A stretch of DNA of 64,000 nucleotides from CAZAPG01 sp964486935 (GCA_964486935.1 CAZAPG010000001.1:186001-250000); one strand, 5' to 3'. Shown: positions 28,939 to 38,047, counted from the stretch's first letter. A program made the numbers and translations. Notes: generated from the sequence alone by a model not told the origin.

Positions 28939-30609
28939 CTATTTGTGGTTGGCCTGCTCAAGCACCGGCACGGTAGAGTCCGGGGACTCTGCCGGCGCGC
29001 CGGCCTGGGTTGCTCGCCGCCGGGCGGTTTTGATAAAGGCGTCAAAAAGCGGGTGAGGCCGGGTGGGCCGGCTTTTAAACTCTGGATGAAACTGGCTGCC
29101 GACCATAAAGGGGTGTCCTTTTAGTTCGGCAATTTCAACCAGCCGCCCATCCGGCGACAGCCCCGAAAGCACCAGCCCGGCCTGCCCCAACTGCTCACGG
29201 TAATCATTCTTAAATTCAAAGCGGTGGCGGTGACGCTCGTATACAATATTGGTTTGGTAGGCGGCGGCGGTAGTGGTGCCGGGCGTTATGTGGCAGGGGT
29301 AGCTGCCCAGCCGCATGGTGCCTCCCAAATCGGCGATATCGCGCTGGTCGGGCATCAGGTCGATGACGGGGTGGGGGGTGGTGGGGTTGAATTCGGTAGA
29401 GTTGGGCAAGTCGCTTTCAAACACCTCGCGAGCCAGTTCGATAACCATAACCTGCATTCCCAGGCACAGGCCCAGATAGGGAACCTGATTGACCCTGGCA
29501 AATTTGGCTGCTACAATTTTACCCTCAATGCCCCGTTCGCCAAATCCGCCGGGCACAACTATGCCGTCCAGCGTTTCCAGCCGCTCTATGTGGCGCAGCC
29601 GCTCCAAATCTTCCGAGGCAATCCACTCGATGTTGATTTCACAATCCTGATGAGTGCCGGCGTGTTGCAGCGCCTCGTACACGCTGATGTAGGCGTCTTC
29701 CAAATCAACATATTTGCCCACAATGCCAATGTTTACGCCAATTGGTTTGGGCTTTTTAATGTGGTTGACCATGTCGCGCCACTCGTTGAGGTTGGGCGTG
29801 CCGGGATTGATGTTCAGCCGCTCGCAGATGAATTCGGCCACGCCAAACTCTTCTAAAATCATAGGGACTTCGTAAATAGTTTCAACCGTGGTTAAAGGAA
29901 CTACCGCCTGCGTTTCCACATCGCAAAAGAGGGCGATTTTCTCGCGCAGGTCGTTGCCGACAGGCAGGTCGGCCCGGCAAACAATCATATCGGGCTGAAT
30001 ACCAATGCCGCGCAGCTCGCGGACGCTGTGTTGGGTAGGTTTGGTTTTTAGCTCATTGGTAGAGGCCAGGTGGGGTAGCAGGGTAACGTGGATGTAAAAG
30101 GTGTTGTCGCGCCCCGCGTCTTTGCGCATCTGGCGCAGGGCCTCTAAAAAGGGCAGGCTTTCAATATCGCCCACGGTGCCGCCAACTTCAACTATCACAA
30201 TATCGACGCTGTTCTGGCGGGCCACGTGCAAAATGCTGGCCTTAATCTGGTTGGTTACATGGGGGATAACCTGAATGGTTTTACCCAGGTAATCGCCGCG
30301 CCGCTCGCGGTTAATCACTTCCTGGTACACCTGGCCGCTGGTTAAATTGCTGGCTCTGGTAAGATTTTCGTCAATAAAACGCTCATACGCGCCCAGGTCC
30401 AGGTCGGTTTCGGCGCCATCTTCCAGCACAAATACCTCGCCGTGTTCATAGGGACTCATTGTGCCGGGGTCAACATTTAAGTAAGGGTCTAACTTTTGCA
30501 CCGTTACCGATAGCCCCCGACTTTTCAAAATACGGCCAATCGAGGCGGCGGTAACACCCTTGCCCAGCGATGACACAACCCCACCGGTGCAAAATATGTA
30601 TTTGGTCAT
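28939..30609 (-). CDS. pyrG: CTP synthase
   Basis: A 556-residue CTP synthase, converting UTP to CTP with ATP and ammonia from glutamine. The start is ATG 30609, chosen from three adjacent candidates because GGGAGG then has proper spacing. The amidoligase domain starts at once with YIFCTGGVVSSLGKG and contains DPYLNVDPGTMSPYEHGEV. The C-terminal class I glutaminase domain has GGFGERGIEGK, the nucleophile Cys in LGLCLGMQ, and the His-x-Glu pair in SQFHPEF. Length and motifs are complete. A leader with promoter and terminator-like hairpin lies upstream, suggesting attenuation. The pentapeptide-repeat gene follows. Confidence 0.97.
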   Translation of the reverse strand: MTKYIFCTGGVVSSLGKGVTAASIGRILKSRGLSVTVQKLDPYLNVDPGTMSPYEHGEVFVLEDGAETDLDLGAYERFIDENLTRASNLTSGQVYQEVINRERRGDYLGKTIQVIPHVTNQIKASILHVARQNSVDIVIVEVGGTVGDIESLPFLEALRQMRKDAGRDNTFYIHVTLLPHLASTNELKTKPTQHSVRELRGIGIQPDMIVCRADLPVGNDLREKIALFCDVETQAVVPLTTVETIYEVPMILEEFGVAEFICERLNINPGTPNLNEWRDMVNHIKKPKPIGVNIGIVGKYVDLEDAYISVYEALQHAGTHQDCEINIEWIASEDLERLRHIERLETLDGIVVPGGFGERGIEGKIVAAKFARVNQVPYLGLCLGMQVMVIELAREVFESDLPNSTEFNPTTPHPVIDLMPDQRDIADLGGTMRLGSYPCHITPGTTTAAAYQTNIVYERHRHRFEFKNDYREQLGQAGLVLSGLSPDGRLVEIAELKGHPFMVGSQFHPEFKSRPTRPHPLFDAFIKTARRRATQAGAPAESPDSTVPVLEQANHK

Positions 30610-30639
30610 CATCACCCTCCCAACCTATTTTTTAATAAA

Positions 30640-30673
30640 AAAATAAAGTCCCCAAACGTATCTGTTGGGGACT
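30640..30673 (-). terminator. Terminator-like hairpin in the pyrG leader
   Basis: AGTCCCCAA (30647-30655) pairs with TTGGGGACT (30665-30673). In the direction of pyrG transcription it is followed by TTATTTTTTTATT and lies between the predicted promoter (30721-30748) and the pyrG start. It is a plausible attenuator. Confidence 0.65.
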
Positions 30674-30720
30674 GAGTGTTTTTGAATTATCTTTTTTTCA
30701 CAACTGTCGAGCATAATAGC

Positions 30721-30748
30721 ATTATATCAATTTTATATGAAATGTCTA
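30721..30748 (-). promoter_or_regulatory. Probable pyrG promoter
   Basis: On the minus strand TAGACA (30748-30743) and a consensus TATAAT (30726-30721) are 16 bases apart, placing transcription start near 30714 and leaving a leader of about 105 bases. Confidence 0.6.
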
Positions 30749-30770
30749 TAGTATCGCATTGCTATGAATT

Positions 30771-30893
30771 GGGGTCTGTCCCAAATTTTGGGAACAGACC
30801 GGGGACACGCGGGGGTATCCCCCTGCCCAAAGGGCACAAGCGAGTCCCCCATGCCGAAGGTGTCCCCAAATTCCTAAAATTTGGGACGCACCC
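30771..30893 (+). repeat. Dispersed hairpin repeat family 1, copy A
   Basis: A 123-base element: GGTCTGTCCC...GGGAACAGACC hairpin at the left, a C/G-rich centre with GGGTATCCCCC and AAAGGGCACAAGCGA, and a CCAAATT...AAATTTGG hairpin at the right, ending GACGCACCC. Copy B is at 39883-40003; shorter relatives lie at 41852-41889 and 57791-57840. All are intergenic. No gene is seen between the pyrG leader and the tRNA apart from this. Confidence 0.85.
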
Positions 30894-30996
30894 AGGAATT
30901 GGCCAGAATTTTGACATGCCGACTCTACATGATATAATTGAGCGTTGTTAAACAAATTGTAAATTCCGGCAGCAATTGTTTTGCGAAACAACATTT

Positions 30997-31069
30997 GCCA
31001 CCCTAGCTCAATCGGCAGAGCAGCTCTTTCGTAAAGAGCAGGTTGTCGGTTCGATTCCGACGGGTGGCT
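30997..31069 (+). tRNA. tRNA-Thr (anticodon CGT)
   Basis: A 73-base tRNA. The acceptor stem GCCACCC (30997-31003) pairs with GGGTGGC (31062-31068), discriminator T. The D arm contains AGCTCAATCGGCAGAGC; the anticodon arm CTCTTTCGTAAAGAG gives anticodon CGT, reading ACG (Thr). The T arm has GGTTCGATTCC. CCA is not encoded. A T-rich stretch follows immediately and may end transcription. All stems are intact. Confidence 0.97.
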
Positions 31070-31130
31070 TTTTTTATTTACCTCGCCAAACAGTTTTGTG
31101 ATAAACAAGTAATCCGCCAAATCTTTTCTT

Positions 31131-32549
31131 ATGGATACAACCAACCGGCTTACGGAACAATTTTGGGTTCGCTGGCAGCAATTTGCCGCCAGAACCTGGT
31201 ATATTGTGCGCAATCCAAAATTAACCGCCGGATTGCTACTTGCGGTAGGGCTGGCTGTTGTTTTGCAGCCCCTTCTGCCTCATCAAGCAGGCCCCGATAC
31301 CGGCGTCTCGGCGTGGGTGGCCCTGCTGCCGGCCTGGATTCAACCCTGGGGCGAGTTGCTGTACATGGCGGGCATGTCCAGAATATTCCAATCGACCTGG
31401 TTCTGGCTGGTGTTGGCCTTGCTCCTGCTAAACAGTTTGCTGGCGCTGGCCGATTACACCCCGCCTGCCTGGCAGCGCGCCCAAACTACCGGCAGCGATG
31501 CTAACGCGCTGGAGTGGCAGCACCCGCTGGCCCGGCGCATCAAACATTCAATGCGGTTGCCCGAAGCGCCGGATGAATGGTTGGCCGCGCTCAAAGAAAA
31601 ATTAACAGAGCGCGGATTTCGGGTTGACGCGCCCAACCGGGAAAACGAGCGCCTGGTGAGCGCCTCGCGGCGGCGGTGGAGCTGGTTGAGCGTGGTTGTG
31701 TTTTACGGCGGCGTGGTTTTGTTGTGTGTCGCTTTTGTAATCAGCCACTTCTGGCTAAAAAGCGAACGGCTGACACTGTATCCACAGCGAACCACCTCCA
31801 GCCAGCTTTTAGATGGCTTTTTGGCCCTGGAAAGTATTAATGCCAATAACCGTTGGGGGGCGCTGGTGTTTAGCCCAAATAATGAGCAGTTAGCAGGTAA
31901 TAGGTTGACCTGGGGTTTGTATCGACCGGCATTTTTGGGCGACACGCTGGTAGTACCCCTGGTTATTAACCCGATGCTAACCATTGAGGCCAGAGATGCA
32001 AGCGGCGAATTGCGGCGGTTAATGCCGCTTCAAGAGGAGCTTGGGCCGGACACCCAGTTAAATTTGCCGCTGAACTCAACCAATAGCCCGTATTATTTTC
32101 TTATCCCCTCGGCTTCGCTGGCGTTTCAAATTTTGCCGGTTGCGTTGCCAAATCAAAACAATTTTAATGTGCAGGTGCGTCGCGGCTCCGAGGCGTCACC
32201 TTCAGAGAATTTAATGGTCAGCTTAAATGAGACGTTTGAGGTTGACGGGTTATCGGTGGCCATAACCCTTGGCCACAATGTGGAATTGATGGTGCGCCGG
32301 GATTTTGCTCTGCCGTTTTATGTTTTAAGCGGAGTGATGATGGTTGTGGGTGGGGTGCTGCTGTATTTGTGGCCTCCCTGGCAGGTGTGGCTGGTGCCAG
32401 AGGTTAAAGGTCGGGGCGGCCAGCTTTACGGAGTGGTAGAGACGTTAGGACCGACCGGCAGAGCCTCAAAATTTCTTGAGCAACTGCTGGTAAATACGCC
32501 CCCGCCCAGCGAGTCAACGGCAGATGACGCTGCGACCGCCCAGGGGTAG
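31131..32549 (+). CDS. ResB-like cytochrome c biogenesis protein
   Basis: A 472-residue membrane protein of the ResB/Ccs1 type, which with CcsA handles haem delivery and ligation to apocytochromes c outside the membrane. Hydrophobic segments lie at about residues 35-55 (LTAGLLLAVGLAVVLQPLLP), 90-110 (TWFWLVLALLLLNSLLAL), 190-210 (VVFYGGVVLLCVAFVISHFW) and 400-420, with a large outer domain between the third and fourth, as in ResB. No CcsA gene is adjacent in this window. The ATG at 31131 has only a weak ribosome site. It ends 5 bases before the convergent cyclase gene. The family call rests on topology and segment order. Confidence 0.75.
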   Translation: MDTTNRLTEQFWVRWQQFAARTWYIVRNPKLTAGLLLAVGLAVVLQPLLPHQAGPDTGVSAWVALLPAWIQPWGELLYMAGMSRIFQSTWFWLVLALLLLNSLLALADYTPPAWQRAQTTGSDANALEWQHPLARRIKHSMRLPEAPDEWLAALKEKLTERGFRVDAPNRENERLVSASRRRWSWLSVVVFYGGVVLLCVAFVISHFWLKSERLTLYPQRTTSSQLLDGFLALESINANNRWGALVFSPNNEQLAGNRLTWGLYRPAFLGDTLVVPLVINPMLTIEARDASGELRRLMPLQEELGPDTQLNLPLNSTNSPYYFLIPSASLAFQILPVALPNQNNFNVQVRRGSEASPSENLMVSLNETFEVDGLSVAITLGHNVELMVRRDFALPFYVLSGVMMVVGGVLLYLWPPWQVWLVPEVKGRGGQLYGVVETLGPTGRASKFLEQLLVNTPPPSESTADDAATAQG

Positions 32550-32554
32550 GCAAT

Positions 32555-34330
32555 TTACTTATCGGTAATGGCTTCGATACCCTGCCAGTCAACCGGAACG
32601 CCGTACTGCAAATAATCCCTGGTCCGTTTCAGGTAAAGATAGGCGGCTTTATCTTGGGGATTTTTGGCGACAACCTCTTCAAAGTAGCCTTTGGCCTTGG
32701 CAAATTCCTGGCTGTGATAGTGTAACAAACCTCGCTCAAAATCTGGTTGGGTTTTGAGCTTTAACTCTACCATTTCCGGCGGGTCCCCATCAAAAATTTC
32801 AAATACGGCCACGGTTTCCTTTTTGCCCTGCACCTGCACCCGGTCCAAAAATCTAAAGGTATAACGGGTTGGCCGGTACAGGCTAAAGAGGGCCTGCTCG
32901 CTAACAATAATGGATACGCCGTAGAGTTTGGTTAATCCTTCCAGGCGCGAGGCCAGGTTGACCGCATCTGAGATGACCGTGCCTTCCATGCGTTCCTGCT
33001 CGCCAATGGTGCCCAGCATCAACCAGCCTTTGTGCAGGCCAATTCCAATTTCAATGGGTTTGCGGCCTTGCGCTTCTCGCTGCACGTTGTAGCGCGATAC
33101 CGCCTGCCGCATGGCAATGGCGGCTTGCAAGGCGTCTTCTACTTTATCTGGAAACAACGCCATCATCGCATCGCCAATGTATTTATCAATAAAACCGTGG
33201 TGCTCTCTGATAATGGGGCTAACCCGGCTCAAATAAGCATTGAGAAAGTTGAAATTTTCCTGGGGCATCATGCTCTCGGATAAGGCGGTAAATGAGCGAA
33301 TGTCTGAAAAAAGAATGGTCATTTCGCGCTGAACCTGGTCGCCCAAATGCACTTCGATGATGCTTTCTCGCTCTAAAAAGCGCAAAAACTCATGGGGTAC
33401 AAAGCGGCCATAAGCCTGGTTGAGTTTGGCCAGTTGGGCAGTACGCTCGGCCACCCTGATTTCAAGCTCATCGTGCGCTTTTTGCAATGCTTCTTCGGCT
33501 TCTTTGCGTTCGGTAACATCACGCGAAACCGCAATTACCTCCAAAGGCGTGTCGCTATCTTCCTCGCGGATAACCTTGGCTGTGGTTTCGAGCCAGATGT
33601 AGCTGTTATTTTTGCGGCGGGCGCGGTAGGTAATGGTAGCCACCGGAGGGCTGTCGTTGTTAACTTCAATGATGGGTTGCACATCGGGCAAATCATCTGG
33701 ATGCACAAAATCTAGCGCAGATTTGCCAATCATCTCTTCAATTTCAAAACCCAGCAGCGTGTGGCAAGCCGGCGAAACATAACGGTAGATACCCTCGGGG
33801 GCTTGTTGAGAAATCAGGTCGGTTGAGTTTTCGGCCAGTAGCCGGTAACGCTCCCGGCTTTCGCGTAAGGCATCCTGCACCCGCCGGCGTCTGAAATTCT
33901 CTTCTTGTAGCGCCTTGTTTTGTTCTTGCAGATTAAGTTGTAGCTTGCGAATTGAGAGGTGGGTATTAATGCGGGCCAGCAGTTCGGCGGGTTGAACCGG
34001 TTTGGTAATGTAATCTACTGCGCCCAGTTCAAAGCCCTTAACCTTGTCGCCGGTTGTCGAAAGCGCCGTCATAAAAATAACGGGGATATCTCTGGTTTTT
34101 TCATCCAGTTTGAGCCGGCGACACGTTTCAAAGCCATCGATGTCGGGCATCATGATATCTAAAATAATCAGATCGGGCTGCCCCTCGTTGGCCTGTTTGA
34201 TGGCTTCGTGGCCGTTAGTGGCAATCAAAACAGAAAAATTGTTTCCATGCAACAGGTCGCGCAGCATGTCCACAATGGTGGGGCTGTCGTCTACAATTAA
34301 AATGCAGAGTTGCGCCGCATTTGTAGCCAT
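32555..34330 (-). CDS. Response regulator-PAS-adenylate/guanylate cyclase fusion
   Basis: A 591-residue signalling protein. Residues about 8-125 form a receiver domain (LIVDDSPTIVDML, then LIILDIMMPDIDG with the phosphorylatable Asp, and a Lys in YITKPVQP). A coiled-coil linker leads to a PAS domain (about 165-280, YRLLAENSTDLISQ, ending SRDVTERK). A class III nucleotide cyclase domain follows (about 335-510) with the two metal Asp residues in LFSDIRSFTAL and YIGDAMMALFPD. The C-terminal about 70 residues are helical and TPR-like (RGLLHYHSQEFAKAKGYF). It presumably makes cAMP or cGMP in response to a histidine kinase signal. The partner kinase is not adjacent. Confidence 0.9.
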   Translation of the reverse strand: MATNAAQLCILIVDDSPTIVDMLRDLLHGNNFSVLIATNGHEAIKQANEGQPDLIILDIMMPDIDGFETCRRLKLDEKTRDIPVIFMTALSTTGDKVKGFELGAVDYITKPVQPAELLARINTHLSIRKLQLNLQEQNKALQEENFRRRRVQDALRESRERYRLLAENSTDLISQQAPEGIYRYVSPACHTLLGFEIEEMIGKSALDFVHPDDLPDVQPIIEVNNDSPPVATITYRARRKNNSYIWLETTAKVIREEDSDTPLEVIAVSRDVTERKEAEEALQKAHDELEIRVAERTAQLAKLNQAYGRFVPHEFLRFLERESIIEVHLGDQVQREMTILFSDIRSFTALSESMMPQENFNFLNAYLSRVSPIIREHHGFIDKYIGDAMMALFPDKVEDALQAAIAMRQAVSRYNVQREAQGRKPIEIGIGLHKGWLMLGTIGEQERMEGTVISDAVNLASRLEGLTKLYGVSIIVSEQALFSLYRPTRYTFRFLDRVQVQGKKETVAVFEIFDGDPPEMVELKLKTQPDFERGLLHYHSQEFAKAKGYFEEVVAKNPQDKAAYLYLKRTRDYLQYGVPVDWQGIEAITDK

Positions 34331-34482
34331 AAAATAGTAACCTTATTGAACGTGGCTTAATTGATAAACAGGCTTTTGTACGGCCCTTATATTTTAGCAC
34401 AAAACGCTATTAACCTATTAATAATTAGGACTAATTATCCATAGAATGAAACAGGGAGCGCCCCACACATTGTAAGTCAGCG

Positions 34483-34528
34483 TTGCTATTTTGTTAAAAA
34501 TTCGGTTATAATAGTACCCTTGTACTAT
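34483..34528 (+). promoter_or_regulatory. Promoter and palindrome of the TIR-protein gene
   Basis: TTGCTA (34483-34488) and TATAAT (34507-34512) are 18 bases apart. The inverted repeat ATAGTAC-CCTT-GTACTAT (34511-34528) overlaps the -10 and expected start point, as an operator would. Confidence 0.55.
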
Positions 34529-34548
34529 CAATTCGGCGGGAGGCCAAC

Positions 34549-35667
34549 ATGCCCGATGTATTTATTTCCTACTCCAGAAAAGACAAACTGTTTGTGCAAA
34601 AACTGCACGATGCTCTGGTAGATAACGGGCGAGACGTTTGGATTGATTACGAGGGGATTCCCCTGAGCGCAGACTGGTGGGCCGAGATTGAAGCGGCTAT
34701 TCAAGGCTCAAATGCGTTTGTATTTATTATTAGCCCAGATTCAACGACATCTGAAGTGTGCGCCAAAGAGATTGGCTGCGCTGTGGTTAACAACAAACGG
34801 ATGATTCCACTGTTGCACCGCGAGGTTGACGCCAAAACCGTGCCTCCAGAGGTAGCCAGCCTCAACTGGATTTTTATGCGCGATAGCGACAATTTTACCG
34901 CAGCCGTTGATTCGCTGATTGCCACCATGGATACCGACCTGGAGTGGGTTAAAGCCCACACCCGGCTTACCCAACGCGCCACCGAATGGGACCGAAAAGG
35001 CCGCAACGACAGTTTTTTGTTGCGCGGCGACGACCTGGCCGAAGCCGAACGTCGCCTGATGCAAACCGGCAAAGAACCGCCCCTAACCGACCTGCAAGCC
35101 CAATACATTTGGACCAGCCGCCGCAGCGCCGACCGCCGCCAGCGCCTGATTGTGGGGGCGGTATCCTTTGGCCTGGTTGTCGCTATAATTCTGGGGTTAA
35201 TTGCCTTCTTTAACTTTTTGCGCGCCACCGCCGCCGAGCAAGAGGCCATAGCCAGCGCCGCCACCGCCTGGAAAGCCGTAGACATTGCCGACCAGGCTCA
35301 GGCTACCGCCGTGGCCGACCGCAACCGCGCCGCCACCGCCGAAGCCCTGGCCTATCTGGTGCGCGACGAGGCGCTGGCCCGGCAGGCCCAGGCCATCTCT
35401 CGCCAATTGGCAACCGAAGCCTTGGCCAACCTGCAAACCGACCCCCAACTGAGCGCCCTGCTGGCGATGCAGGGTCTGGCTACCGCCCACACCCCGGAAG
35501 CCGAGCAGGCGCTGCGCCAGGCGCTGGAATTTGCCCAGGTGGGCTACAACGCCTCGCTAAACAACCTTGACCCCGAAGAGTTGCAAATTTGGGCGCAAGG
35601 CCGTATCACCCGCCGGCTAACTGAGGCCGAGTGTCAAAAATATTTGCGCCAGAATAACTGTTCGTAG
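34549..35667 (+). CDS. Membrane TIR-domain protein, apparently missing its WD40 propeller
   Basis: A 372-residue protein. Residues 1-130 form a TIR domain: FISYSRKD start, VWIDYEGIPLSADWW, and E74 in TSEVCAKEIG at the position of the catalytic glutamate of TIR NADases. A membrane segment spans about 200-223. An Ala-rich helical region follows (TAVADRNRAATAEALAYLVR), then SALLAMQGLATAHTPEAEQALRQAL, the sequence that in related proteins leads into WD40 repeats. Here it runs directly into EELQIWAQGRITRRLTEAEC and YLRQNNCS, the tail that normally follows the repeats. The frame is intact. GGGAGG precedes the ATG. Likely a sensor or defence-type protein; activity is unproven. Confidence 0.8.
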   Translation: MPDVFISYSRKDKLFVQKLHDALVDNGRDVWIDYEGIPLSADWWAEIEAAIQGSNAFVFIISPDSTTSEVCAKEIGCAVVNNKRMIPLLHREVDAKTVPPEVASLNWIFMRDSDNFTAAVDSLIATMDTDLEWVKAHTRLTQRATEWDRKGRNDSFLLRGDDLAEAERRLMQTGKEPPLTDLQAQYIWTSRRSADRRQRLIVGAVSFGLVVAIILGLIAFFNFLRATAAEQEAIASAATAWKAVDIADQAQATAVADRNRAATAEALAYLVRDEALARQAQAISRQLATEALANLQTDPQLSALLAMQGLATAHTPEAEQALRQALEFAQVGYNASLNNLDPEELQIWAQGRITRRLTEAECQKYLRQNNCS

Positions 35668-35755
35668 GCTATTTTGGGGCAGCAAATTTGTGAAATTTTT
35701 TATTTACGTCATAATGGGAGGGTATGTCAATTAACAGAAAGGAAGCACAATATCT

Positions 35756-37276
35756 ATGGCAAAACGTGGCAATATGGCAAAACTTGCGGCCATGTTTGTG
35801 CTGGGCGGTTTGGTTGCCGCCATCATCACTTTACTGCTGGCCCCGCGTTCCGGCCACGAGACCCGCGCTCGCCTGAAGCGGCAGGGCCTGGGCTTGGTTG
35901 AATGGTTCAGGGGATTGCGCCGGCGAGCCAAAAATAAATATTTGAAACAGTTGAGCAACTGGGGCAATTACCCCAAAGTGCAGGTTAAATTTTTTGAGTT
36001 TGAAGATATCGCCTCTCTCCGCAAACTGCTGGCCCACTCAACCAACGTGATTGCCAGAGGCAACGGCCGCTGCTACGGCGACTCGGCGCTGGCCCCGCAG
36101 GTTATCTCTACCCTCAAGTACAACAAATTTTTGGCGTTTGACCCGCAAAACGGTACTATTCGCTGCCAATCGGGCGTAATTCTGGCCGATATTCTGGACG
36201 TGATTGTGCCCAAAGGCTGGTTTTTGCCGGTAACGCCCGGCACCAAGCTAATTAGCGTGGGCGGGGCCATTGCCTCCGACGTTCACGGCAAAAGCCAGCA
36301 CAAAGCCGGTAATTTTAGCGACCACGTGCTAGAGCTTGATTTGATGCTGGCCGACGGCTCTATTGTCACCTGCTCCAAAAAAGAAAACGCCGACCTGTTC
36401 TGGACCACCTGCGGCGGCATGGGGCTAACCGGAGTTATTCTCAACGCCGCCATGCGCCTTATTCCCGTTGAAACGGCTTACATTCGCCAGGAAGCAATTA
36501 AGGCCAAAAATTTAGAGCATCTGATGGACCTGTTTGAGCAATCAGAAAGCTGGACTTACTCGATGGCCTGGATTGATTGCCTGTCTAAAGGCAGCAGCAT
36601 GGGCCGGGGCATTTTAATGCGCGGCGAGCACGCCACCCTGGCCGAGCTACAAAAGCCCCAACACCGGCAAAACCCGCTCCACCCCAGGCCGGCCCTCAAG
36701 TTGAATGTCCCTATTAATTTTCCGGATTTTGCCTTAAATAACCTGACGGTTAAAGCCTTTAATTTTTTGTATTATCACAAGCAGCTTCGCGCCGTAGAAA
36801 AATCAATTATCAATTACGATAAATTCTTTTACCCGCTCGACTCAATTGCCAACTGGAACCGCATTTACGGTGCGCGCGGCTTTACCCAGTACCAATTTAT
36901 TTTGCCCAAGGCCCACAGCCGGGCCGGGTTGACCCGCATCCTCAACAAAATCGCCGAGCGGGGGATGGGGTCATTTTTGGCCGTACTCAAGCTGTACGAC
37001 CGCCAGAACGGATATCTGCCGTTTGCCATGTCGGGTTACGCGCTGGCGCTGGATTTTCCCATTACCAACGGGCTGTTTGAGTTTTTAGACGAACTGGACC
37101 AAATTGTGCTGGAGTATGGGGGCCGGCTTTACTTAACCAAAGATGTGCGGATGAACCGGCAGATGTTTATGCAAAGTTACCCCAATGTAGAGCAGTTCAT
37201 CAACAACGTCAGGCGCGTTAACCGGCAGGCCAAATTCAGGTCATTTCAATCTGACCGGGTGGGGATTACCGCATGA
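35756..37276 (+). CDS. DprE1-like FAD-dependent oxidoreductase with YtxH-like N-terminus
   Basis: A 506-residue protein. The first about 50 residues have a YtxH-type layout: one hydrophobic helix (LAAMFVLGGLVAAIITLLLAP) followed by RSGHETRARLKRQG, so it should be membrane-anchored. The rest is an FAD-binding (PCMH/D-lactate dehydrogenase-type) oxidase with ARGNGRCYGDSAL, GTKLISVGGAIASDVHGKSQHKAG and the C-terminal segment FPITNGLFEFLDELD. This matches DprE1, which oxidises decaprenylphosphoryl-ribose at C2 on the route to the arabinose donor. The stop overlaps the next gene's start (ATGA), coupling it to a DprE2-like reductase. The lipid carrier and sugar in this organism are unknown. Confidence 0.85.
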   Translation: MAKRGNMAKLAAMFVLGGLVAAIITLLLAPRSGHETRARLKRQGLGLVEWFRGLRRRAKNKYLKQLSNWGNYPKVQVKFFEFEDIASLRKLLAHSTNVIARGNGRCYGDSALAPQVISTLKYNKFLAFDPQNGTIRCQSGVILADILDVIVPKGWFLPVTPGTKLISVGGAIASDVHGKSQHKAGNFSDHVLELDLMLADGSIVTCSKKENADLFWTTCGGMGLTGVILNAAMRLIPVETAYIRQEAIKAKNLEHLMDLFEQSESWTYSMAWIDCLSKGSSMGRGILMRGEHATLAELQKPQHRQNPLHPRPALKLNVPINFPDFALNNLTVKAFNFLYYHKQLRAVEKSIINYDKFFYPLDSIANWNRIYGARGFTQYQFILPKAHSRAGLTRILNKIAERGMGSFLAVLKLYDRQNGYLPFAMSGYALALDFPITNGLFEFLDELDQIVLEYGGRLYLTKDVRMNRQMFMQSYPNVEQFINNVRRVNRQAKFRSFQSDRVGITA

Positions 37277-38004
37277 AGCAGGTACTTATTTTGGGCGCAA
37301 CCTCAGACATTGCCTTAGCCCTGGCTCACAAATTTGCCGGCCAGGGGTTTGGAATTACCCTGGCCGCCAGAAACGCCCAACGGCTGGCCGATACGGTTAG
37401 CGACCTGCAAATTCGGCACGACACCCAGGCCCAGGCCGTTGAGTTTGACGCGCTGGATTTTGCCGGCCACGCCGATTTTTTCGACTCGCTGGAGCCAAAG
37501 CCGGATGTGGCCATCTGCGTGTTTGGCTATTTGGGCGACCAGCAAAAAGCGCAGGTTGATTTTGCCGAAGCCCGCCAGATTATCGACACCAATTACGCCG
37601 GCGCGGTTTCTATTTTGAATATTGTGGCTAATTATTTTGAGCGTCGCCGGAGCGGGACTATCATTGGCATTAGTTCTGTGGCCGGCGACCGGGGGCGGCA
37701 GAGTAATTATCTGTATGGCAGCGCCAAGGCGGGCCTGTCGGCTTATCTGTCTGGCTTGCGAAACCGGCTGGCTAAAAGTAATGCGCATGTTATCACGGTT
37801 AAGCCCGGTTTTGTGCGCACCAAAATGACCGCCGGCCTGCCGCTGCCCGGCCCGGTAACAGCCACCCCCCGGCAGGTAGCCAGCGACGTTTTTGCGGCCT
37901 ACCAAAAGCAGAGCAACCAGGTTTACACCCGCTGGATGTGGAAGTACATTATGCTGATTATCCGCAACATCCCCGAGACAGTTTTTAAGCGATTGAGTTT
38001 ATAA
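37273..38004 (+). CDS. DprE2-like short-chain dehydrogenase/reductase
   Basis: A 243-residue SDR. The N-terminal dinucleotide motif is GATSDIALALAHKFAGQG, a variant G-x-x-x-x-x-A pattern typical of DprE2 rather than the usual TGxxxGIG. The active site has the Ser in IGISSVAGDRG and Y-x-x-x-K in YLYGSAKAG. The C-terminal about 20 residues are hydrophobic (WMWKYIMLIIRNIPE), suggesting membrane association. With the preceding DprE1-like oxidase it would reduce a 2-keto intermediate to give an arabinose-type polyprenyl-phosphate sugar. Translation is coupled by a 4-base overlap. The pairing supports the assignment; the final glycan is not known. Confidence 0.85.
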   Translation: MKQVLILGATSDIALALAHKFAGQGFGITLAARNAQRLADTVSDLQIRHDTQAQAVEFDALDFAGHADFFDSLEPKPDVAICVFGYLGDQQKAQVDFAEARQIIDTNYAGAVSILNIVANYFERRRSGTIIGISSVAGDRGRQSNYLYGSAKAGLSAYLSGLRNRLAKSNAHVITVKPGFVRTKMTAGLPLPGPVTATPRQVASDVFAAYQKQSNQVYTRWMWKYIMLIIRNIPETVFKRLSL

Positions 38005-38047
38005 GGTCCGGTTCAATAATATTTCCTTACAGTAACTACTCAGCCAT

